Below, in pieces: positions 50,685 through 59,554 of a stretch of 64,000 bases of DNA. The translations under genes were made by a program, and so were the position numbers. Within the stretch, counting starts at the first letter, position 1. Each line of letters begins with the position of its first letter. The notes under the pieces are model-generated. The model searched no databases and was not told the DNA's origin. It saw only the letters and a program-made list of their open reading frames with translations. Origin of the DNA: an uncultured Clostridium sp. (lineage in GTDB: Bacteria > Bacillota > Clostridia > Clostridiales > Clostridiaceae); contig CALBDU010000016.1 of assembly GCA_937927335.1 (NCBI GenBank), positions 3,766 through 67,765 of the forward strand, in the 5' to 3' direction.

Positions 50685-51536
50685 TTAAGGTATGGTTAAA
50701 ATCTGTTTTATATAGATCAAATTCGGATTTACTATATAGTTTGCATTAACTATGGCCTGTATGGAAACGCCATAAATATTGGCAATCTTATATAGGGTAT
50801 CTCCTGCTTTAACGGTATATTGAGTTCCTGCTGAGCGGCTCAAAAGTTCAGGTATAGTCACAAAGCTGTAGCCCTTTTCCCGAAGTCCGCTGATAATACC
50901 AGGCAGTGCATATTTTGTATTGGCTGCGCCAGACCCTGCATGCATTAAAACGATAGCTCCTGGTGATGCATTATTAAGTGCATTGAAGGTTATTTCATAT
51001 GCTGAAATTCCCTTCCAGTCCAGTGTATCTATTGTCCAGTAAATGGTTTTACTGTAGCCTGCATCTCCCGCTGCCTGAAGCACATTAGAGTTGAAAGAGC
51101 CATAGGGCGGCCTGAAATATGGCACGGTTGAGCTGCCAGTTATTTTTTTTATAATATTATCTGCCTTACTTAGCTGATTAAGAATTTCATTATAAGAAAT
51201 AGTAGTAAAATCAGGGTGCGAGTAAGAGTGATTTCCTATCGGATACCCCATATCAAATATTTTTTTCACAAGATCAGCATGAGCTGCTGCAGCTTTGCCT
51301 GTAATAAAGAAGGTCCCCTTAACATTGTTTGTGGAAAGTATAGACAGTATCTCCTGAAGATTCTCACCATTATCACCATCGTCAAAGGTCAAGGCAATAA
51401 CCTTGCCTGAATTATCAGCCCTGGTCACCAGTTGTGAAGTCGCTGCTCCAAGCACCGATATTGAAAAGGTTGTACTAAAAAATAGCGTGGCTATAATAGT
51501 AAATGCTGCTTTCATTTTTTTAAAAAATCTAAACAC
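50685..51536 (-). CDS. Secreted polysaccharide deacetylase (NodB) with C-terminal LysM
   Basis: About 283 residues. A signal peptide (about 5-34) precedes a NodB deacetylase domain (about 45-235) with ALTFDDGD (catalytic Asp/metal Asp), GNHSYSHPDF (HxxxH metal site) and YFRPPYGS, then one LysM (about 240-283, YTVKAGDTLYKIANIYGVS). It probably N-deacetylates peptidoglycan or related glycan outside the cell, with LysM anchoring. The start is a GTG; the one at 51536 has GGCGGGTGG upstream, while 51545 overlaps it. It is monocistronic. Confidence 0.9.
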   Translation of the reverse strand: MFRFFKKMKAAFTIIATLFFSTTFSISVLGAATSQLVTRADNSGKVIALTFDDGDNGENLQEILSILSTNNVKGTFFITGKAAAAHADLVKKIFDMGYPIGNHSYSHPDFTTISYNEILNQLSKADNIIKKITGSSTVPYFRPPYGSFNSNVLQAAGDAGYSKTIYWTIDTLDWKGISAYEITFNALNNASPGAIVLMHAGSGAANTKYALPGIISGLREKGYSFVTIPELLSRSAGTQYTVKAGDTLYKIANIYGVSIQAIVNANYIVNPNLIYIKQILTIP

Positions 51537-51684
51537 CTTTCCCACCCGCCTTTATTTTTAATAAATTTTATCATAATTTTCTGATAATTTCAATTTCATC
51601 AAAATGCAACAATTTTATTTATTAATAGACTAAAATATTGTATTATTAATTGTATCATTAAAGATAGAAAGATCAGGTGGTTTT

Positions 51685-52218
51685 ATGGATTTACAAATCT
51701 GTATTAATAGGAGAAGAAGTATAAGGAATTTTAATAATATAGAGGTCTCTGACCGGATTATAACTCAATTGGTGGAGGCAGCAATATATGCCCCTTCTTG
51801 GAAGAATACCCAGGTAACCAGGTATTATGCTGTAAAAAGTAAAGCAATTAAAAATCAGATACTAACAGCGGTCCCTGAATTTAACAGAAATGCTGTGGAA
51901 ACAGCTCCTGTTTTAATTGTTTCTACTACAGTAAAAAACAGGTCAGGCTATTACAGTGAAGGCAATGTTGATACTCCTAAAGGCAAGGGTTGGCAGATGT
52001 TTGATTGTGGTTTGTCTAACATGATATTTACCCTCAAAGCCGCTGAATTAGGCTTGGGTACTGTTATAATGGGAATTTATGATGAGGAAAAACTAACCAG
52101 GCTGCTTAATATTCCCGAAAATGAAGAAGTTGTTTCCCTGATATCCCTGGGCTATTACGATGAAGCTGCTGTGATGCCTAAGAGGAAGGCTGCATCTGAA
52201 ATATTGAAATTCATATAA
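51685..52218 (+). CDS. Nitroreductase-family FMN oxidoreductase
   Basis: 177 residues. Typical features are INRRRSIRNFN near the N-terminus, APSWKNTQVTRYYAVK, and a C-terminal LGLGTVIMGIYDEEKLTRLLNIPENEEVVSLISLGY. A single FMN domain, presumably a homodimer using NAD(P)H; the physiological substrate is unknown. AGGTGGTTTT precedes the ATG. It ends at a bidirectional terminator facing speD. Confidence 0.9.
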   Translation: MDLQICINRRRSIRNFNNIEVSDRIITQLVEAAIYAPSWKNTQVTRYYAVKSKAIKNQILTAVPEFNRNAVETAPVLIVSTTVKNRSGYYSEGNVDTPKGKGWQMFDCGLSNMIFTLKAAELGLGTVIMGIYDEEKLTRLLNIPENEEVVSLISLGYYDEAAVMPKRKAASEILKFI

Positions 52219-52260
52219 AAGTTAACATAGGTGTCTGGCACCAATGTCAATATAATTAAT

Positions 52261-52287
52261 AAAAGGAATGCCATTGGCATTCCTTTT
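52261..52287. terminator. Bidirectional terminator between nitroreductase and speD
   Basis: AAAAGGAATGCC and GGCATTCCTTTT form a perfect 12-bp stem with an ATT loop and A/T runs at both ends; it overlaps the speD stop codon. Confidence 0.88.
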
Positions 52288-53098
52288 AACCTGGGAGATT
52301 AATTCCATAAAAAATTTCATTTATTTCTCTTTCCAGCTTGCCTCTCACGTCTTTTTCAACCTCTTCAGACATAGCCTCAATACTTGATTCAAAAAGGTAA
52401 TTTTCAAGCTTAAGATCGTTAATCCTCATCTTTGTATGAAATATATTGGATTGATAAATGTTCATATCTATAAGGTTGTATCTGTTTATTGTATCCTTGT
52501 CTATAAAATTCTGAATAGAATTTATCTTATGATCCATGAAATATTTTCTTCCATTAACATCCCTTGTGAAACCTCGAACCCTGTAGTCTATGGTGATGAC
52601 ATCAGAATCAAAACTGTCAATGAGGAAATTCAAAGCTTTTAGTGGCGAAATCTCACCACAGGTTGCCACATCTATGTCCACACGGAAGGTTGCTATTTCA
52701 TTCCTGGGATGGCTCTCAGGATAGCTATGCACCGTTACATGGCTTTTATCCAAATGGGCCACTATATTTTCCCTGGTTGGCGTTAACTGCCCCTGATTGC
52801 AGGACTTATCCAGAATGTAAAGGGGTACTTCCTCTTCAGAAATCAGTAATGTAACGCTGGCTCCCTGAGGGTCATAATCCTGTTTGGCCACATTTAAGAC
52901 ATTAGCTCCAATTATTTTTGTAACCTGTTTTAATATCTCTGTAAGTCTATCTGAATTATACTGTTCATCTATATACTCAATATATTTTTTTTGATCTTCT
53001 TCACTTTTAGTATAGCAGATATCATAGATATTAAAGCTTAATACCTTTGTAAGATTATTAAAACCATAAAGACGCAATTTTTCGTTTTTGTCCTGCAT
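52286..53098 (-). CDS. speD: S-adenosylmethionine decarboxylase proenzyme (E. coli type)
   Basis: 270 residues, the longer SpeD type that supplies decarboxylated AdoMet for spermidine. The self-cleavage site with the pyruvoyl Ser lies in HLDKSHVTVHSYPESHP (about residue 115), followed by FRVDIDVATCGEISPLKALN. The start at 53098 follows AGAGGTCAG; an in-frame codon nine residues upstream lacks a site. No speE is adjacent. It has its own promoter (53143-53171) and a shared bidirectional terminator. Confidence 0.94.
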   Translation of the reverse strand: MQDKNEKLRLYGFNNLTKVLSFNIYDICYTKSEEDQKKYIEYIDEQYNSDRLTEILKQVTKIIGANVLNVAKQDYDPQGASVTLLISEEEVPLYILDKSCNQGQLTPTRENIVAHLDKSHVTVHSYPESHPRNEIATFRVDIDVATCGEISPLKALNFLIDSFDSDVITIDYRVRGFTRDVNGRKYFMDHKINSIQNFIDKDTINRYNLIDMNIYQSNIFHTKMRINDLKLENYLFESSIEAMSEEVEKDVRGKLEREINEIFYGINLPG

Positions 53099-53142
53099 TT
53101 TACTGACCTCTTTTCCACTAAACAAAATATTTTCACATATAC

Positions 53143-53171
53143 ATTATACTGTTATTACCCCTCCTCTTCAA
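53143..53171 (-). promoter_or_regulatory. Promoter of speD
   Basis: On the minus strand TTGAAG (53166-53171) and TATAAT (53143-53148) are 17 bp apart. The gene-poor stretch 53099-53441 holds this promoter, the inverted repeat at 53207-53254 and a doubtful small ORF. Confidence 0.7.
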
Positions 53172-53206
53172 TGCAATTTTTTTTGCTTGAAAACATTTTT
53201 TTTAAA

Positions 53207-53254
53207 GCGTAAGAACAGCACTGGAAATCATTAGATCCAGTGCTGTTCTTACGC
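53207..53254. repeat. Perfect 19-bp inverted repeat
   Basis: The arms 53207-53225 (GCGTAAGAACAGCACTGGA) and 53236-53254 are exact inverses around a 10-nt loop. It begins 36 bp upstream of the speD -35 element. No U-tract follows on either strand, so an ordinary terminator is doubtful; it may be a relic, an operator or a structured RNA element. Confidence 0.75.
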
Positions 53255-53287
53255 AAAACAAAAACAATCCAAAGGGGGAGGATTGAT

Positions 53288-53440
53288 TTGAAATCCTTGC
53301 TATGCTTTTATAATAAATCAATAATATGTAGAAATTATGTGAAAAGTTATAATAGTTTTTTAACATCTGTTACTTTTCATACTCAAAAGTATTGTTATAT
53401 AATTATATTAGAAGGATGCTATAGGAAGAGAGTTGAATAA
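53288..53440 (+). CDS. Doubtful small ORF with strong ribosome site
   Basis: A 50-codon frame starting at TTG 53288-53290, 6 nt after GGGGGAGG, and ending TAA 53438-53440, 1 bp before the next small gene. The product is Lys/Tyr/Cys-rich (for example CFYNKSIICRNYVKSYN) with no recognised domain. The ribosome site is the only strong support; the codon content is AT-biased like non-coding DNA here. Confidence 0.25.
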   Translation: MKSLLCFYNKSIICRNYVKSYNSFLTSVTFHTQKYCYIIILEGCYRKRVE

Positions 53441-53441
53441 A

Positions 53442-53594
53442 ATGGATAAGCTAATGAAATATCTTTCGATTTTTCTCATACTAGCAGGCTCATTCATATT
53501 AATTGTTTCCATAACAAGGTCAGATAAGTATGATATAGGGTTTGGTCTCCTTGCTCTGGCTTTGGGACTGCTTGCCTATAAAAATTATAAATAG
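53442..53594 (+). CDS. Small two-helix membrane protein
   Basis: A 50-residue ORF from ATG 53442 to TAG 53594. The protein begins MDKLMKYLSIFLILAGSFIL, turns at ITRSDKYDIG and ends with a second hydrophobic helix (FGLLALALGLLAY) plus KNYK, a clear two-helix hairpin. AGGAAGAGAG lies about 8-16 nt upstream. The following ferredoxin-nitroreductase starts 13 bp later behind AGGAGG, so they look like an operon. No family is recognised; it may be a membrane partner or a stress peptide. Confidence 0.65.
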   Translation: MDKLMKYLSIFLILAGSFILIVSITRSDKYDIGFGLLALALGLLAYKNYK

Positions 53595-53607
53595 AGGAGG
53601 TTTAATT

Positions 53608-54426
53608 ATGTTTAGGGTAAATACTGAAAACTGTATTGGCTGCGGCCAATGCGCAAGGGACTGTTTCCCAAATGATATTGAAATTATTGAAAATAAGGCT
53701 GTAATTAAAAATGAAGCATGTATTAAATGTGGTCACTGTGTAGCTGTATGCCCAGTGAATGCTGTAAGCACAGATGAGTACAATATGAATGATGTGGTGG
53801 AATATAGCAGTGAGGCCTTTGACATTGCTGCTGATAATCTGCTCAATTTTATTAAATTCAGAAGAACTATACGCCAGTTTAAGGATAAGCCTGTGGAGAC
53901 AGAAAAAATCATGAAAATAATAGAAGCAGGCAGATTTACTGAAACCGCCAGCAATCTTCAGGATGTTTCCTATATTGTGGTGAAGGATAATATCCATGAG
54001 CTGAAGACAATGGCCTTGGAAAGCCTTAAAGAAAAAGGAGAGGCAATTTTAGCAAATGAATCCTCCAATATGCTTTTTAAAAGATATGCAAAAATGTGGA
54101 TAAGCATGTATGAACAAAGTAAAATTGCTTCTAAAGACGGAGACAGATTATTCTATAATGCTCCTACAGTAATTATAGTAACCGCTGTGAACGATATCAA
54201 CGGCGGGCTTGCCTCATCAAACATGGAGCTTATGACAAAGGCACTGGGGCTGGGTACTCTTTTCAGCGGCTTCTTTGTCAGGGCAGCAAAGGGAAATAAA
54301 AAAATAAAGGATTTTCTTGGTATTAAAGATGGCAGCCAAATTATAACCTGTATGGTAATTGGTTATCCAGATGTAAAATATAAAAGGACAGTACCCCGAA
54401 AATCACCTGATATCACTTGGAAATAA
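53608..54426 (+). CDS. Ferredoxin-nitroreductase fusion protein
   Basis: 272 residues. The first about 65 residues hold two 4Fe-4S motifs (CIGCGQCARDCFP and CIKCGHCVAVCP); the rest is a nitroreductase FMN domain with FIKFRRTIRQFKDKPV and ELMTKALGLGTLFSGFF. Such proteins pass electrons from ferredoxin-type clusters to FMN and are common in anaerobes, with unknown substrates. The ATG at 53608 follows AGGAGG. It is co-directional with the small membrane protein just upstream and ends in a terminator. Confidence 0.92.
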   Translation: MFRVNTENCIGCGQCARDCFPNDIEIIENKAVIKNEACIKCGHCVAVCPVNAVSTDEYNMNDVVEYSSEAFDIAADNLLNFIKFRRTIRQFKDKPVETEKIMKIIEAGRFTETASNLQDVSYIVVKDNIHELKTMALESLKEKGEAILANESSNMLFKRYAKMWISMYEQSKIASKDGDRLFYNAPTVIIVTAVNDINGGLASSNMELMTKALGLGTLFSGFFVRAAKGNKKIKDFLGIKDGSQIITCMVIGYPDVKYKRTVPRKSPDITWK

Positions 54427-54427
54427 G

Positions 54428-54455
54428 GATGTGTCTTAATACACATCTTTATTTT
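54428..54455 (+). terminator. Terminator after the ferredoxin-nitroreductase
   Basis: GATGTGT and ACACATC form a 7-bp stem with a CTTAAT loop, followed by TTTATTTT. Confidence 0.8.
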
Positions 54456-54523
54456 ATATCCATCCCTTTGATAATTAAATTTTTTAAGCTAATCCTGCAT
54501 AAAATCATAGCTTTATTAATACA

Positions 54524-54552
54524 TTGACATATGATGGTTTAGGTGGTATAAA
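54524..54552 (+). promoter_or_regulatory. Promoter of the secreted propeller/wall-binding protein
   Basis: TTGACA (54524-54529) and TATAAA (54547-54552) are 17 bp apart, about 45 bp before the ATG. Confidence 0.75.
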
Positions 54553-54598
54553 TTATACATTTACATAAAATCAAAACATATGTTAGGAGTAAGTAAAA

Positions 54599-56179
54599 AT
54601 GAAAAGTAGATTTCAAAAGGTTTTACTTATATTCACAATTCTAATTTGGGCAACTTGCTTTTCTGCGTCGGCAGCTGATTATTCAACCTATGCAACTGAC
54701 CAGGATAAACTAGTTGCAAGTATTGATAATATGTTGGTTAAATATGACGATGACATGCTGAGCCTAAGCAGAGACGGCGGCTTAACCTATCCCGAAACCT
54801 TCCAGGTACGTGGAGTAGGAATTATAGAATTTGTCCATCTATTTGCAAACGGAGATGTAATATTTGCTGATCATACTCAGGTTTACTATTCTCACGACTG
54901 GAAATCCTACCATAAGTCTGCAATATATAATGAAGATGGTACCCCCTGGGTTCCCAAAACTAAATATGATAATTTTTCCTCCAGCAAGCATGAAGCAGAA
55001 AAGCAAATTATCAATGGCATTGAACTAGCTGTGTGGGGCAGTTATTCAAATAAACCTGGCATAGAATATTCCGATAATATTAAAGTTTGGTATACAGCAG
55101 ACTATGGAAAAACAGTTAAGTGCTGTTATGTGTTTAATACCCCTGAAACACTGCCTGCAAGGCACGTCCACCTTATTGACTTCAATCCTGCTGATAATAC
55201 CTTTTGGCTGCAGACAGGGGATGAAGCACACACCTCGCACTGGATAAAGGGCTATTATGATTTAAATTCAGATAACTGGAATTGGGTCCCCTTTGCCACT
55301 GGAATTAATTTTAAAACAACCAATATAATTTTCCGTAATGGTTATGCATATTGGAGCTGGGATACTACCCCCGGCGGTATAGTGAGGGCGCCTATAGCTT
55401 CAATGGGAGATATATCAAGTCACGAGCTACTGTTTACCACCCCTAATGACTGCATATATGCAGCAATAGGACCTGCTGGTGATATAGCTGCATTTCAAAC
55501 TTCCTGGGGCGGAACCGAAAAACCAAGGGTTATATATTACGCCCCTGATGGAGTTAATTTTGTACGGATAGTAGGTGATATGCCCCCTGAATATGATAAT
55601 GTGGACGAAGCAGCATATGAGGGATTTTGGCCCGTGAACAGCAATGGAAAATTATTAACCGGAATCAACGCGTATACCCGTGATGCTCCTCGTGACTGGG
55701 ATGGGCTGCCAAGCGTATTTGCAGATGATATAATTCGTAAAAATGGTTACCCAAATGCATTTAAAAGAACAGCTAATACCACCGGATGGGTACAGGAAGC
55801 CGGGGTGTGGCACTATTATAAAAATGGAATAGTCATGGTAAATTCCTGGCAGCAGGACAGTGATGGCTGGTTCTATCTTAACTCCCAAGGCAAACTTGGG
55901 AAAAACAACCTGGTAAAAGACTCCTACGGCCTTTGTTATATTGGCTCTAATGGATACTGGTCCAAAAATCCAGGATGGAAAATAGATTCAACTACGGGTA
56001 ATTGGATATTTATAGGTAATGACGGTTATCTGTTAAAAAGTTCCTGGGTTCGTGATTCCCGTGGATGGTGTTATATAGACAGCAGCGGCTTCTGGCTAAA
56101 CCACCAGGGCGAGGCCCAGGACTCCTTAGGAACATGCATAATAGGAAATGACGGTTATTGGACGGGTTATAGAAAATAA
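54599..56179 (+). CDS. Secreted beta-propeller-like protein with C-terminal wall-binding repeats
   Basis: 526 residues. A signal peptide (about 1-25, ending SASA) is followed by about 370 residues with an Asp-box-like SRDGGLTYPE and repeated aromatic beta-strands, suggesting a sialidase/BNR-type propeller; sialidase catalytic residues were not recognised. The C-terminus (about 400-526) has five or six W-rich repeats of the choline-binding type (SDGWFYLN, SYGLCYIGSNGYW, SRGWCYIDSSGFW). It is probably exported and wall-bound; whether it is an enzyme is unknown. TTAGGAGTAAG precedes the ATG. A convergent gene encodes a protein with related repeats at its N-terminus. Confidence 0.85.
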   Translation: MKSRFQKVLLIFTILIWATCFSASAADYSTYATDQDKLVASIDNMLVKYDDDMLSLSRDGGLTYPETFQVRGVGIIEFVHLFANGDVIFADHTQVYYSHDWKSYHKSAIYNEDGTPWVPKTKYDNFSSSKHEAEKQIINGIELAVWGSYSNKPGIEYSDNIKVWYTADYGKTVKCCYVFNTPETLPARHVHLIDFNPADNTFWLQTGDEAHTSHWIKGYYDLNSDNWNWVPFATGINFKTTNIIFRNGYAYWSWDTTPGGIVRAPIASMGDISSHELLFTTPNDCIYAAIGPAGDIAAFQTSWGGTEKPRVIYYAPDGVNFVRIVGDMPPEYDNVDEAAYEGFWPVNSNGKLLTGINAYTRDAPRDWDGLPSVFADDIIRKNGYPNAFKRTANTTGWVQEAGVWHYYKNGIVMVNSWQQDSDGWFYLNSQGKLGKNNLVKDSYGLCYIGSNGYWSKNPGWKIDSTTGNWIFIGNDGYLLKSSWVRDSRGWCYIDSSGFWLNHQGEAQDSLGTCIIGNDGYWTGYRK

Positions 56180-56202
56180 TAGTTTATCTCCTTTATATAA
56201 TT

Positions 56203-56237
56203 TAAGGGCAGCTCTAAATAATATTAGGCTGCCCTTA
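56203..56237. terminator. Terminator between the convergent secreted-protein genes
   Basis: TAAGGGCAGC and GCTGCCCTTA form a 10-bp stem with a 15-nt loop, followed by GATTTTAC on the plus strand. Confidence 0.7.
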
Positions 56238-56241
56238 GATT

Positions 56242-57711
56242 TTACTTTGTTGAAATTAATTCCCCATTCTTATCATAAAGCCTTGCAGAATCATTGTTGT
56301 TATTCCAAATATAATTATCACTCCACTTCAGATCTCCTTCAGCATTGCCGCTGGCTATAGTCATAGTATCACCGGCTTTTAGAATGAAATTTTCCGGAAA
56401 ATAATATGCTTCTCCACCATTTGTGCTTACCAGTCTCCAGCCAGACATATCCTGATCCTCCTTGGAGGTATTTTTAATCTTAACTAATTCCTTATTAATA
56501 TCAAGTGCTGTTATTTGAATATTTGATGGGCTTACTTCATCCCCCAGATTTACGGGAGTATTACTAAAGGTTATATTATTTCCATCACTTGTACAAACTA
56601 TGGTGCCGTTCATATCCGTCCTAAAGGTAATTATTTTGTTATTATACAGTCTTGTTAAAACCTCTGGAGCAGGAGGTCCCATCAGACTGCCGTCTCCCAC
56701 TGATATTACCGCATATTTTGGATTAACGGCTTCTAAAAAAGCCTGTGAAGTTGATGTAAATACACCATGATGTCCAACCTTAAGCACATCTGCAGATAAA
56801 TCGTAGCCTGCATTTATCATAGCTTGTTCATTACTTTTACCAGCATCACTGGTAAACAAGAAACTATTTTTACCAAAAGTCAGCTTGAATACTGTGGAAT
56901 ATGTGTTCATATCATCAGAATCAGTATTAATAGGTCCATAAAAAGTACAGAATGCATCTCCAAGCTTAAAGCTGCTGCCGGGAACAGGAATTGTAATAGT
57001 CTTTCCCTTTGCAGTGATATCTGTCATCAGCTTATCAAAAATTTCCGTTGTGATAGTAACCTTGGGCATATATATCTTCCCTACGCTTATATTATCTATT
57101 ATGTATGGAAGTCCCCCTATATGATCTTCATGAGGATGGGTACCTATAACATAATCCAAGCGAGTTATGCCCTGCTGGCTTATATACCTCTTTATTGCAG
57201 GTCCATTTTTTTCATATCCAGCATCAACCAGCATAGAGTGACTGCCCTGCTGTATTAAAATTGCCTCAGCCAGACCTACATTAATATAACTGATTTTTAG
57301 ATCTCCGGTTACCTCTGCATTGGGCTTATCATTGGTAGTCTTGGCTGGTACAGCCTTGGCAGTTTCCCCATCCCAATAACCGTCGTTGTCGATATGTGAC
57401 CAGCCTTTTGAATCCAGCACCCACATAGCATTTTTTACCCAATAGCCATTCTGTATATAACCCCAGCCATGGGAATCTTTAACCCAGCCCTCCTGTACCC
57501 AGGATCCGTCAACTGGGCTAAGGTAGCACCAGCCATTGGAATCAAGAACCCAGCCAGCCTCTACTTTATTACCATTTTCATAATAGTACCAGTTTTCATT
57601 TGCATATTCCCAGCCGTCTTCAGCTGCTTTTACACAAGTACTGCTGAATATCAGACCTCCAAAAAATATTAAAACAGCCATGAAGGCCATAAAGAACTTA
57701 TTCCTAAACAA
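56242..57711 (-). CDS. Secreted MBL-fold hydrolase with wall-binding repeats and lamin-tail domain
   Basis: About 489 residues in four parts: a signal peptide (about 1-30); four W-rich wall-binding repeats (about 35-125; GWVLDSNGWCYL, GWVKDSHGWGYI); an MBL-fold domain of the ComEC/Rec2 C-terminal type (about 140-390) with THPHEDHIGG and KVGHHGVFTSTS zinc motifs; and a C-terminal lamin-tail-like domain (about 400-489; ISxxKEDQDMSGWRLVS, FILKAGDTMTIASG). It is likely an exported nuclease or phosphodiesterase. The TTG start at 57711 follows AAGGGGG; a longer frame to 57762 lacks this site. Convergent with the propeller protein. Confidence 0.87.
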   Translation of the reverse strand: MFRNKFFMAFMAVLIFFGGLIFSSTCVKAAEDGWEYANENWYYYENGNKVEAGWVLDSNGWCYLSPVDGSWVQEGWVKDSHGWGYIQNGYWVKNAMWVLDSKGWSHIDNDGYWDGETAKAVPAKTTNDKPNAEVTGDLKISYINVGLAEAILIQQGSHSMLVDAGYEKNGPAIKRYISQQGITRLDYVIGTHPHEDHIGGLPYIIDNISVGKIYMPKVTITTEIFDKLMTDITAKGKTITIPVPGSSFKLGDAFCTFYGPINTDSDDMNTYSTVFKLTFGKNSFLFTSDAGKSNEQAMINAGYDLSADVLKVGHHGVFTSTSQAFLEAVNPKYAVISVGDGSLMGPPAPEVLTRLYNNKIITFRTDMNGTIVCTSDGNNITFSNTPVNLGDEVSPSNIQITALDINKELVKIKNTSKEDQDMSGWRLVSTNGGEAYYFPENFILKAGDTMTIASGNAEGDLKWSDNYIWNNNNDSARLYDKNGELISTK

Positions 57712-57961
57712 CTTAATTCCCCCTTGTGTTTTATGCCTATATATACTATTCTTCAATACCACAATAATCCCTCTTTTTTGTGAAAAATTTTATACTTTTG
57801 TAATATTTTCTATAAAAATCCACCAATCTATAAATTCAGCTCAATATCAATTTTGGGGGAAGGGGTATTGAATTATAAAACCTGGGGCAAATAAAAACCA
57901 TGTATAGGAAAGTAACCTGAGACACTTATATAACATCATAATAAAAATTACCACCATACGA

Positions 57962-59362
57962 CTACTTTTTTAGGTCAATATCCATTATGTTGATGACCTT
58001 TGTTTTATACTTCATCTTAAATCCAAGCCACAAAGCTAAAAACAGTGGTAAGCCTATATAAGAAGATATTATCCCAATCCAATCTATATTAACTGTCACA
58101 AAGTAAGTTATTCCCTGCCCTAAAACAACAATTATACATAATACTAAAGCTACTGCAGGACCTAGTGGAAACCATTTTGCAGTGAATTTCAAATCACTTA
58201 ATTTATTTCCCTGTGCAAGATAGGCTTTTCTGAAACGATAGTGGCACAATGCTATACCTATCCATGTGATAAATCCTGCCAATCCTGACGAAGCAATTAA
58301 CCAGGTATAAACAGTGTCTTCAGCATAAATACCTGTCAAAAAGCATGCAGCAGCTACTATAGTCGTTATTATTATAGCGTTTACAGGAACTCCCCTTTTA
58401 TTTACTTTTCCAAGAAACTCTGGTGCAGTGCCCTCTTTAGCCATAGCATAAAGCATTCTGCTTGAGGCATACATACCAGAATTCCCTGCTGAAAGTACAG
58501 AGGTCAATATTACAGCATTCATCAGCGATGCAGCTCGTACAATACCTGCATTTTGAAATACCATTGTGAATGGGCTGACATTAACACCTGCTTCAGTGTA
58601 AGGTATAAGTGCACCGACAACAAATATCGTACCTATATAAAATATAAGTATTCTCCAAAAGATTGTGTTTATTGCTTTAGGGATGTTTTTGTCAGGATCC
58701 TCACTTTCTCCAGCTGCTACGCCAACAAGTTCTGTGCCTTGAAATGAGAAACCAGCAATAAGGAATATCATAAATATAGATTTCATTCCTCCAACAAAGG
58801 GTGCTTCACCAATAGTAAAATTTTTGATTCCCATGGTATATCCACTAATTACACCGGTTATTGTTAACACACCAATTATAATAAATACGATAACAGTAAA
58901 AACCTTAATACTTGCAAACCAATATTCGGATTCACCATATGCTCTTGCTGACAATAGATTTAGGAAAACAATTAAAACTAAGAAAATAGCACTCCATAGT
59001 ATAGACGGAATATTGGGAAACCAGTATTTCATAATCAGAGCTCCAGCAACCATTTCTGCAGCTACAGTTACTGCCCAGTTATACCAATAATTCCACCCAA
59101 TTGCGAAACCAAATGCTGGATCTACAAATTTCGAAGCGTAGATACCGAATGAACCAGATTCGGGCATGTATGTTGCCATTTCTCCAAGGCTAGTCATTAA
59201 AAAATAAACCATAAAACCTATACTTCCATAAGCAACTAAAGCGCCACCAGGTCCTGCTTGATTAATGGTTGCTCCCAGCGCCAGGAATATACCTGTTCCT
59301 ATTGAACCACCCATTGCTATCATGTTCAGATGTCTCGCTTTTAAACTTCTTTTCAACGCCAT
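57962..59362 (-). CDS. APC-family amino acid permease, LysP-like
   Basis: 466 residues with about 12 membrane helices. AAT-type motifs are MALKRSLKARHLNMIAMGGSIGTGIFLALG, GWNYWYNWAVTVAAEM, and FQGTELVGVAAGESEDPDKNIPKAI. It looks like lysine or other cationic amino acid permeases of Firmicutes, but specificity cannot be read from sequence. AAGGAGATTAA precedes the ATG at 59362. It lies 192 bp downstream of grdB, beyond a hairpin, and no lysine riboswitch was seen in that gap; it could supply the reductase substrate or an unrelated amino acid. Confidence 0.87.
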   Translation of the reverse strand: MALKRSLKARHLNMIAMGGSIGTGIFLALGATINQAGPGGALVAYGSIGFMVYFLMTSLGEMATYMPESGSFGIYASKFVDPAFGFAIGWNYWYNWAVTVAAEMVAGALIMKYWFPNIPSILWSAIFLVLIVFLNLLSARAYGESEYWFASIKVFTVIVFIIIGVLTITGVISGYTMGIKNFTIGEAPFVGGMKSIFMIFLIAGFSFQGTELVGVAAGESEDPDKNIPKAINTIFWRILIFYIGTIFVVGALIPYTEAGVNVSPFTMVFQNAGIVRAASLMNAVILTSVLSAGNSGMYASSRMLYAMAKEGTAPEFLGKVNKRGVPVNAIIITTIVAAACFLTGIYAEDTVYTWLIASSGLAGFITWIGIALCHYRFRKAYLAQGNKLSDLKFTAKWFPLGPAVALVLCIIVVLGQGITYFVTVNIDWIGIISSYIGLPLFLALWLGFKMKYKTKVINIMDIDLKK

Positions 59363-59509
59363 TTTAATCTCCTTGTACATAAATCATATTAGTTATGAAT
59401 TATTATACCAATGCACCAATATATACTAATTCACCCATGCCGAACTTATATTGTAAATATTATATTTTATCAATATTATCGAACACCTTACAGTTACTTA
59501 AGCCACTAC

Positions 59510-59549
59510 AAAGAACTGTTTCACTCTGAAATTTGTGAAACAGCTCTTT
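59510..59549 (-). terminator. Terminator of the grd operon
   Basis: AAAGAACTGTTTCAC and GTGAAACAGCTCTTT form a 15-bp stem with one A-C/G-U position and a 10-nt loop, 5 bp after the grdB stop. The tail is only TTCTTTG, so readthrough to the LysP-like gene is possible. Confidence 0.7.
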
Positions 59550-59554
59550 GAGGT

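Noticed and set aside
59363..59554. Lysine riboswitch upstream of the LysP-like permease
   Set aside because: The gap is too short and lacks the conserved multi-helix sequence; only a terminator-like hairpin belonging to the grd operon is seen.
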